The notes under the pieces are model-generated. The model was not told the DNA's origin, ran no database searches, and saw nothing but the letters and a program-made list of their open reading frames with translations. The translations under genes were made by a program, and so were the position numbers. A stretch of 64,000 nt of DNA from WLMZ01 sp037140375 (lineage in GTDB: Bacteria > Actinomycetota > Acidimicrobiia > Acidimicrobiales > Ilumatobacteraceae), in contig JBAXER010000005.1 of assembly GCA_037140375.1 (NCBI GenBank), forward strand, positions 6,644 through 70,643, written 5' to 3'. Shown here one piece after another: positions 1 to 7,200 of this stretch. How positions within the stretch are numbered: position 1 is the first letter of the stretch; every line of letters begins with the position of its first letter.

Positions 1-557
1 TGCACCTCGCGCCACAACGCAGGTTGCCACAACTGGTCGGCGGCGAGGGGAACAACTGCGGTGTTCTCGTCGAACGTGCCGTCGCCGTCGCGCCCAATGG
101 CCCATTGCTGCAACATCTCGGGCCGATTGTTCTCGTACCCATCGAACAGATCGGCGATGCGGCGCGCAGTTGAGTAACGACCCCGGGTGCTTGCAGCGTC
201 GTGTGGGTTTTGTGCGAGAAAGTCGGGCACGTGCGATGAGGGAGATTGCAGCACCTGCAGCACTGACCATGTGAGGTGATCGATATCCCAAGGATTGGTG
301 GATGTTGGTGCCTGACCGAGAGCTCGGCCGATGAAGCCGCCGGGAAACGGCATGTCGATGTTGGCGGAGATGCCATTGCCGAGGCCAGATGCGCCGAGGC
401 GAAGCGCAAGCTGCTGCTGGAGCCAATCGCGGATGCCTGCGGTGGGCACCGCAACGACCTCGGTAGCGAATGGATCGGAGAGCGGAGTTTCGAGCAGCGT
501 TGCCAATGCGTGGCAGAGACCGGTGAGCTGTGCGCCATGGTGAATGTGCAGTGCCAA
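1..557 (-). CDS. recC: RecC (exodeoxyribonuclease V gamma subunit), N-terminal part, truncated by the window edge
   Basis: The reverse strand reads open from a TTG at 557 to the left edge (about 185 residues), preceded by GAGGAG at 564-569 with a 6-nt spacer. The product starts LALHIHHGAQ and carries family landmarks of the RecC N-terminal helicase-like fold: PLSDPFATEVVAVPT followed by IRDWLQQQLALRLG, then ISANIDMPFPGGFIGRAL, and further on ARRIADLFDGYENNRPEML. RecC is the Chi-recognising subunit of the RecBCD nuclease/helicase that resects double-strand breaks, so recB and recD are expected beyond the left edge. The family is recognised confidently. The TTG start rests on its ribosome binding site and on the absence of a better ATG or GTG. 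Confidence 0.85.
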   Translation of the reverse strand, partial: MALHIHHGAQLTGLCHALATLLETPLSDPFATEVVAVPTAGIRDWLQQQLALRLGASGLGNGISANIDMPFPGGFIGRALGQAPTSTNPWDIDHLTWSVLQVLQSPSSHVPDFLAQNPHDAASTRGRYSTARRIADLFDGYENNRPEMLQQWAIGRDGDGTFDENTAVVPLAADQLWQPALWREV

Positions 558-684
558 CGTGGTCTCCTCTCGGAATCGGTGCAGCAGGCGGACAGTTCCC
601 CACGTGCTTCGCTATTTGACCACATGGGTGTCACAGAGTGCGTTGGATCGCGTTCTGGCTGCGCGCCGACTCCGGACAATGGCG

Positions 685-690
685 TACGAT
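685..690 (+). promoter_or_regulatory. possible -10 element (TACGAT) for the aldehyde dehydrogenase gene
   Basis: TACGAT lies 30 nt before the ATG at 720 in the 162-bp gap between divergent recC and the dehydrogenase gene and fits the actinobacterial TANNNT -10 pattern. No convincing -35 was identified. A strong GGAGG ribosome binding site follows at 707-711. Confidence 0.3.
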
Positions 691-719
691 GTCGTCAAAA
701 TCACATGGAGGATCCCTAA

Positions 720-2159
720 ATGACCGACACACAGACCAACTACGACAAGCTCTACATCAACGGAGCATGGGTCGCATCTACCTCGACTGAAACCATTCAG
801 GTCATCGATTCGGTGACCGAAGGCGTGATGGCGACCATCCCCTCGGGCACCGCTGCCGATGTTGATGCCGCAGTGAAAGCCGCCGCAGCAGCGTTCGAGT
901 CGTGGGCCAACACGCCTCGCGAAGAGCGCGCCAAGTACCTCACCCGTATTGGCGACGCACTCGGAGCGCGCATGGACGAAATCGCTACCGCTATCTCGAA
1001 AGAGACCGGCATGGCCAAGTGGCTGTCGCAAATGGTGCAGGTCGGCTTGCCCATCAACAGCTTCAACACCGCTGCGTCACTCGCCGAGAACTACGAGTAC
1101 ACCGAGACCGTTGGCTCGTCGCTCATCGTTCGCGAGCCCATTGGTGTTGTTGCATGCATCACGCCTTGGAACTACCCGCTGCACCAGATCGCTGCCAAGG
1201 TTGCCTACGCAATGGCCGCTGGCTGCACCGTGGTGCTCAAGCCCAGCGAAGTCGCTCCGGTCGATGCGTTCATCTTGGCCGAGATCATCAACGAGGTTGG
1301 CCTGCCCGCAGGTGTGTTCAACCTCGTGTCGGGTCTTGGCACCGTGGTGGGCGAGGCAATGTCGCTGCACCCAGCCGTCGACATGGTGTCGTTCACTGGT
1401 TCAACTCGCGCCGGAAAGCGCGTGATGCAGGCCGGCGCCGAGACCATTAAGAAGATCGCCCTCGAGCTTGGTGGCAAGAGTGCCAACGTATTGCTCGCCG
1501 ATCTCGATACCGCCGGCTTCTCCAAGGCTGTTGCCGATGGTGTTGGCAAGGCGTTCTTGAACTCGGGTCAGACCTGTTCGGCGCTTACCCGCATGTTGGT
1601 GCCTCGCGATCGCCTCGCCGAGGCCGAAGCAATCGCCGGAGCAACTGCCGAAGCAATGGTGGTCGGCGACCCATTCGCCGCTGGCATTCACCTCGGGCCA
1701 CTCGCCTCGGCAGCCCAGCGTGACCGCGTGCAGGGCTTCATCCAAAAGGGAATCGACGAAGGCGCCAAGCTGGTTGCCGGTGGCCTCGGCGCACCTGAAG
1801 GCCTCGACGTGGGCTTCTATGTGCGGCCGACCGTGTTCTCTGGTGTCACCCCTGAGATGACCATTGCCCAAGAAGAGATCTTTGGCCCAGTGCTGTCGAT
1901 CTTGCCGTATGACACCGAAGACGATGCAGTGCGCATCGCCAACGGCGTTGTGTACGGCCTTGCCGGCGGCGTGTGGTCGGCAAGCAAGGAGCACGCCCAG
2001 GCTGTGGCGCTTCGGTTGCGTACCGGCCAGGTCGAAGTGAACGGTGGGGCATTCAACCCCAACGCACCATTTGGTGGCTACAAGCAGTCGGGTATCGGCC
2101 GCGAGTATGGCCGCTTCGGCATCGAAGAGTTCCTCGAGATCAAGAGCCTGCAGCTTTAA
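720..2159 (+). CDS. NAD(P)-dependent aldehyde dehydrogenase
   Basis: This 479-residue protein has the usual ALDH-superfamily length. It oxidises an aldehyde to the carboxylate with NAD(P)+. Visible landmarks are the cofactor/oxyanion stretch ITPWNYP with Asn151, the SFTGSTRAGK nucleotide-binding loop near 224-233, the general base Glu249 in LELGGKSAN, and the catalytic Cys286 in NSGQTCSA. The start is the ATG at 720, with GGAGG at 707-711 and an 8-nt spacer. The gene converges on a gamma-butyrobetaine-hydroxylase-like gene, sharing a hairpin at 2183-2209. That neighbour raises the possibility that the substrate is 4-trimethylaminobutyraldehyde, but the sequence alone does not fix the aldehyde used. 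Succinate-semialdehyde or another aliphatic aldehyde is equally possible. Confidence 0.92.
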   Translation: MTDTQTNYDKLYINGAWVASTSTETIQVIDSVTEGVMATIPSGTAADVDAAVKAAAAAFESWANTPREERAKYLTRIGDALGARMDEIATAISKETGMAKWLSQMVQVGLPINSFNTAASLAENYEYTETVGSSLIVREPIGVVACITPWNYPLHQIAAKVAYAMAAGCTVVLKPSEVAPVDAFILAEIINEVGLPAGVFNLVSGLGTVVGEAMSLHPAVDMVSFTGSTRAGKRVMQAGAETIKKIALELGGKSANVLLADLDTAGFSKAVADGVGKAFLNSGQTCSALTRMLVPRDRLAEAEAIAGATAEAMVVGDPFAAGIHLGPLASAAQRDRVQGFIQKGIDEGAKLVAGGLGAPEGLDVGFYVRPTVFSGVTPEMTIAQEEIFGPVLSILPYDTEDDAVRIANGVVYGLAGGVWSASKEHAQAVALRLRTGQVEVNGGAFNPNAPFGGYKQSGIGREYGRFGIEEFLEIKSLQL

Positions 2160-2182
2160 GGCTGAGTTCGAACGTTGGGGCT

Positions 2183-2209
2183 GGTTGCGTCAGGCAAGCT
2201 GACGCAACC
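2183..2209. terminator. bidirectional hairpin between convergent genes
   Basis: A perfect 11-bp stem (GGTTGCGTCAG at 2183-2193, CTGACGCAACC at 2199-2209) closes a GCAAG loop. It sits 23 nt after the dehydrogenase stop and overlaps the last codons of the minus-strand dioxygenase gene, so it can end transcription from both sides. There is no strong U-tract. Confidence 0.6.
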
Positions 2210-3296
2210 GGCTCTCAACATCTTCTCGGTTCACGTAACCACCGCACATGCGCCGCAGGCCCGTAAAGGCTGCGCGGCCGTGCATCACGCGCCAGTTGTC
2301 GAACAGCAATGCTTCGCCTGGTGCAAGCACGTGGCGCCACTGCAACGATTGGTCGTTGGCCAGCGTGTCGAACGCTCGCAGCGCGTCGTAGAACGCAATC
2401 ATCTCGAGTTCGGGCAACAAGAACGGCGCCCGGTCGTAGTTGTTGAACGACACCTGAACCAAGTGACCCGCATGGTCGTGGCGGAATACAGGCCGTGCCG
2501 CCATCAGATGAGAGCCATCGCCGATGTACTGACCCGGCACCGCAACGGTTGACAGCGTGGCGAAGTGCTCGGGCATCTCGGCGGCCATGTGTTTGGCAAT
2601 CGCAAACGCATCGACCATGGTGCTGTCGCCGCCGGTGCCATCGAACTGCAGGCAATGCAGCATTTGCACGCCCGGGGCGTCGTGCGAATACGTGCCGTCG
2701 GTGTGCGGGCGAAGCTCGAGGTTGGTGTAGGCAGTGTCGGCTTTGGTGAGATCGGCGGTGAACTCCCACATGCCACCAAAGATGGTCTCGCGCACGTAGC
2801 CAATTCGGCGCAACAGTGCCTCGGTGGCTTCGAAGCTTGCAGGGGTGCCTACAGCGAGACAGAACCCGAACTCATCAGTCTTAGCTAACCACTCGCGCAC
2901 GCCGTCGTCGGAGCCCATGATCGCGCCGTAGGGAACCATCGGCACATGAGCGCGAATGATGGCGCCGTTCCACAGCGTGATGCCGTCGCGAGACGTGGGT
3001 CGAGCGACTGTTGGTGTGCGGTACTTGGCCAGAAAGGTCACGGGCAGCACAGAGTTGGGACTTGAGTCGCTCCATGCGAGGTCGATGGAGTCTTCGTTGA
3101 GCGCAACATCGGTGGCAACCAGATCGGCATCAACCTCGGCGGTGAACAGTTGGCGCTGCTGGGTCACCGGATGAAGCGTTTCGTCGTCGTGGGCGTGATC
3201 GCGCAGCCAGATCCATGGATAGCGAGTGACCGTGTGGTCGGTCCACGTGACAACGAGTGAATTGCGATCGAGATGCAATGACGAGATAGCGATCAT
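2190..3296 (-). CDS. gamma-butyrobetaine hydroxylase-like Fe(II)/2-oxoglutarate dioxygenase (TauD/TfdA superfamily)
   Basis: The 368-residue product has the two-part layout of gamma-butyrobetaine/trimethyllysine hydroxylases. A small N-terminal domain (residues about 1-95, with WIWLRDHAHDDET followed by HPVTQQR) precedes a TauD-like catalytic jelly roll. Iron ligands are visible as H198-T-D200 in RPHTDGTYSHD and a distal His339 in NWRVMHGR, with Arg341 or Arg348 available for 2-oxoglutarate. The N-terminal domain of the animal enzymes binds zinc through cysteines; here that segment has none, so the zinc site is absent or altered. The final step of carnitine synthesis is one possible role, supported only by the neighbouring aldehyde dehydrogenase. 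Another betaine-type substrate cannot be excluded. Confidence 0.82.
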   Translation of the reverse strand: MIAISSLHLDRNSLVVTWTDHTVTRYPWIWLRDHAHDDETLHPVTQQRQLFTAEVDADLVATDVALNEDSIDLAWSDSSPNSVLPVTFLAKYRTPTVARPTSRDGITLWNGAIIRAHVPMVPYGAIMGSDDGVREWLAKTDEFGFCLAVGTPASFEATEALLRRIGYVRETIFGGMWEFTADLTKADTAYTNLELRPHTDGTYSHDAPGVQMLHCLQFDGTGGDSTMVDAFAIAKHMAAEMPEHFATLSTVAVPGQYIGDGSHLMAARPVFRHDHAGHLVQVSFNNYDRAPFLLPELEMIAFYDALRAFDTLANDQSLQWRHVLAPGEALLFDNWRVMHGRAAFTGLRRMCGGYVNREDVESRLRQLA

Positions 3297-3362
3297 GTGC
3301 GGGACTCCGAAAGGGGATGGGTGTGGCCGTTGGCCAACATAATTTCGTACCGAGTGTATGTC

Positions 3363-4124
3363 TTAGCGGAACAGGTAGATGAGGGCCACGATCACACCGA
3401 ACACGATCACGAAAGGCCGAAGGCGCTTACCGGGAATGACCCCAACAAGACGACCACCCAGATGGCCGCCGACCAGACTCGCCGGTGCCATCACCAACAC
3501 AAGGGTCCATTCGATGCGGCCCGAGAACACCAAGAAGGCCGCAGCGCAACAATTGATCACCAGCGACATCGTTTGTTTGACAGCGTTGAGGCGCGTGAAA
3601 GGAAGATGCGAGAACAGGCCAAGCACGGCCACCAGCATGATGCCTAAGCCTGCACCGAAGTAGCCGCCGTATATTGCGGCCAACAAGATTGATGCAAGTT
3701 CGAGCACGCGGTGCGATGTGGGTCCTTGCGAGCGCTGTGTCAACATCGCGCGCAGGCGATCTTGGAAGCCGAGTAGCCCACATGCGGCAAGAATCATGAA
3801 CGGCACGATCTGGCGGAACACAGCCTCGCTGGTGACCACGAGCAAGATCGATCCGCCCAGGCCGCCAAGCGCAGCGGTGATCAGTTGTGGGCGTAAACCT
3901 CGGCCTAAGCCCGCAAGGTCTCGCCGCTGTGCGTAGCTGCCACCCACGTAGCCGGGACACAGCGACACGGTGTTGGTTGCGTTGGCGCGAATGGCCGGAA
4001 TCCCGATGGCCGTGAGGATGGGGAACGTAATCAGCGTGCCGCCACCAGCAATGGCATTGACGCAGCCTGCTGCAAGCGCCGCGGCCGCGGCACCAACGTG
4101 GGCGATGGCTGAGATGTCGGTCAT
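3363..4124 (-). CDS. TauE/SafE (TSUP) family membrane permease
   Basis: A 253-residue, strongly hydrophobic protein with about eight predicted membrane segments. The N-terminal segment has the family signature GCVNAIAGGGTLITFP followed by ANATNTVSL, which is repeated in weaker form in the second half (GYFGAGLGIMLVAVL and LNAVKQTMSLVIN), matching the inverted-repeat fold of TSUP transporters. Family members export or import small sulfur-containing organic anions (sulfite, sulfoacetate, taurine breakdown products) or other carboxylates. The substrate cannot be read from sequence. The gene is on the same strand as the dioxygenase but 66 nt upstream of it, so co-transcription is possible. It is separated from the giant gene upstream by a strong hairpin. 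Confidence 0.85.
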   Translation of the reverse strand: MTDISAIAHVGAAAAALAAGCVNAIAGGGTLITFPILTAIGIPAIRANATNTVSLCPGYVGGSYAQRRDLAGLGRGLRPQLITAALGGLGGSILLVVTSEAVFRQIVPFMILAACGLLGFQDRLRAMLTQRSQGPTSHRVLELASILLAAIYGGYFGAGLGIMLVAVLGLFSHLPFTRLNAVKQTMSLVINCCAAAFLVFSGRIEWTLVLVMAPASLVGGHLGGRLVGVIPGKRLRPFVIVFGVIVALIYLFR

Positions 4125-4183
4125 ACGGGCGAACTCACGGGCGAGAGGTTAGTTGTCGAAAGCCCGCTGTCTGGGTTGGAACG

Positions 4184-4218
4184 CGGCAATCCCCGGGTCC
4201 GTCGCCCGGGGATTGCCG
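4184..4218 (-). terminator. strong terminator-like hairpin after the giant secreted-protein gene
   Basis: A perfect 14-bp GC-rich stem (4184-4197 paired with 4205-4218, arms CGGCAATCCCCGGG and its complement) has a 7-nt loop. It lies 33 nt beyond the stop codon of the gene at 4251-9599 and before the permease start at 4124. The minus-strand flank is not U-rich, so it is either a U-less terminator or a 3'-end stabiliser. Confidence 0.6.
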
Positions 4219-4250
4219 TTATTAGATTCAGTTGTGAACGTGATTGTCCG

Positions 4251-7200
4251 TTATGAGTTCACCGTGAGGTTGGTCAGCGTCTGGGCGACGCCCGCTCCGT
4301 TGGTGACCCGGATGTTGTAGAGGCCCGGCGTAGTGCCAAGGGCGAGCCTGAAGGTCAGGCTGTTGCCGTTGGCCGCCAATGCGGCGGGCGTCGGGATCAC
4401 TCGTGTGCCCTGCACCAGCGCCACCGTGGTGCCAGCGGCGAAGTTCGTGCCGGTCACGGTGATGACTGGGTTGAGGGTCAGCGTGGTGATCGTTGGCGTG
4501 AACGTGGTGATTGTTGGAGCGATCACCACGGTGTAGCTGGCGGCGCTCGTTACCGAGCCGAAGCTGGTGAGCACCGTGATGGTGCCCGTGCGGGTTGCCT
4601 TATCGAGGCCATTGATGACCAGGGTTGTTGGGCTGGTCACCGTGAAGGCCACAACGTTTTTGCCGCCGACGCTGACCTTGGTTGCGTTGCGGAAGTTGTT
4701 GCCGGTGATGGTCAGGTTCGTGGTTGCTGCTGCGACGCCGCTGCTTGGCGTGAACGAGGTGATCGTTGGTGTAGTTGCGACAACAAACTCGAGCGCCGTT
4801 GGCAGGTAGCTGACGGTGGTCACTGTGACCAAGCCTTGCACTGCCGTGGCTGGCACGGTCACGGTCAGCGCCGTGGATGTGCGAGTCGCCGTGGCGATGG
4901 CTGCGGCCACAGTGCTTCCGGCCGCCGTCGTGAAGGTCACTGTGCTGGCGCTGGTAAAGCCGGTGCCGCGAAGCGTGATCGCTGCGCCGCGAGCGGCGCT
5001 CGCAACACTGAAGCTGGTCAGTCGAGGGCTTGCGTTCACGGTGTAGTTGCGTGAGGCAATGCCGTTCACCGTGGTCACCACAACCGTCGTTGCTCGGGCT
5101 ACGGCGGTGGTGTTTGCCGCCGCAGGAACAACCACGGTGATGCTTGTGCCGGTCGCTGCAGAGACTGTCGCCGCGGCGCCACCAATGGTCACCGTTGTGG
5201 CGCCGACGATGAAGCCGGTGCCGGTGATGGTGAGGTTGTTGCCAGCCACTCCAGCGATGGCGCTGAGCGTGCCGATGGTGGGTGGATTGCCGTTGACGGA
5301 CAAGCCGCCCACGCCGCCCGCCACGGTGACAGAGCCACCTTGTGAGGTGATCGACACTGCTGTAGCCACCGGTGCCAAGGTCCCACCAGCCAGGTTGGCA
5401 GGAATGACTGCCGTGATGGTGGTGTCATTGAGCACCGTGAACGAGGTCGCAGCTTGAGCGCTCTGACCTGAGGCGGTGAAGCTCACGGCTGTGGTTGATG
5501 TGAGCCCGGCACCCGTAATGGTGATCGCTGTTCCGCGGCCAGCGAGAGCCGGAGCGACCGTGGCCACCGTTGGGGCGGTCACGCCGATACCCGAAACCAC
5601 AATGTGTGAGACGGCGTTCTGGCCGCTGTGGGTGATTGGGATCGAAGCGGCTCGCACGCCGTTGGCGGTTGCCTTGAACGAAATCGTGACGGTGCAACGG
5701 GCGCCGACAGCGAGCGTGGCGGGACAGTTTGTGGTGCGTGTGAAGTCGCCGGAGTTGAGGCCTTCGACAGCGCCAACCGAGATGCCGCTGATCGCACCAG
5801 GGCCAACGTTGGTGAATGTTGCAACGTTGGTGGTGCTAGCGACGCCATTGGGGCCCGAGCCGGAGAAGCCAGCGTCGAGTAGCACAGGTGCCACAGTGAC
5901 GTCAGCGATTGGGGTCAAGGCTGGCAGGTTTCCGGCAACAGGGCAGCCAGCGGTGGGACCTGGAACTTCGGCCCACTCGGCGTGGCTGTTCTCGTTGAGG
6001 GCCAGTGGAGTGCGACCCAACCACAGAGCGTGCGACACGCCGCCAAGAGCGAGCTGCATGTCAGCTGGAGTCAGCCCAGTGAAGGTCGCCGTCCAGTTGT
6101 TGCCGTTCATGGAGACCGTGCCGTCAAGGCCGAATGCGGCACGAAGGTCCTGGCGGCCGCTGGTGGTGAAGTTGCCGGTGGTTTTGGTGGTGATGCGTGG
6201 CTGAAATGAACCGATGTCCAACGGCAAGCCGGTGAAGGTGTCAACAGCCGTGCCGGTCATCACAACGGTGTTCGCGTTCACTGCCGTTGCTGGCATGTTC
6301 ACTTCGATGCCCTGAACATGGATCTGATCCATGCTGTTGATCACCGAAGGGTCGGCCTGAAGTCTCGCAACAGCACGGATGACGTCGCCGGTTCGTAGAT
6401 CGGGGGTTGCATTAGCCCAGCAACCGGTCGAGACGATGTGGTTCGCTTCAACGATGCCACCAGGGAAACGTGGCGACAATGCTTCAGACTCGCCGATCAA
6501 CACACCGTTGCGATAGGCGTAGACGGTGACGACTTCGTTGGCTGCATAGCCGGCCGCAATGGCGTAGTCACGCACTGGGAACACGCTCAGTGAGTGGGGC
6601 AGACGTGGTGGGTCGAATGCGCCTTCGGCTGAGATCGACGACGAGCCGGTCAGCGTTGCGAGCTTGTTGCCGGCGGGATCGTTGGTGCTGATGATGACGG
6701 TGGCGCTGCGGGAGTTCACGGCCGATGGCGTGAACGTTGCGGTGATCGTGCACGATCCGCCAGCTGGCACTAACTGCGTTGTCTTGCACGCGTCGGCGGC
6801 GTCGCTGTTGAAATGGAAGTCAATTGCCGAAGTGCCCACGGTGGTGTTGCCGACGCCGATGCCTGCGAACTCGAGGTCGGCTGCACCTTCGTTGGTCACC
6901 GTGATGACCTGTGGGTCAGAGGTGACGCCTACCTGAGTGTCGCCGAACGTGAGCGATGCGGGTGTCATTAACGCGCTCGGCACAACCGTTCGCACCGCGA
7001 GGCCAGTAGCCGTTGCGGTATGAGGCGAGCCCACTGCGTTGTCGTTGATACGGATGATTGCGCTACGGGTGCCAGCCGTGTTGACTACTTGCGGCGAAAA
7101 GCGAACGGTGAAGGTTCCGTTGCTCTCAGGTGCGATCGGAGCGGGAACCGCTCCAACCAAGCTGAAGTCTTCAGGGTTGCTGCCGCCGAATGTGATCGAG

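Noticed and set aside
276..719. Plus-strand open frame before the aldehyde dehydrogenase gene
   Set aside because: It lies over the minus-strand recC N-terminus, which has clear family motifs and a ribosome binding site.
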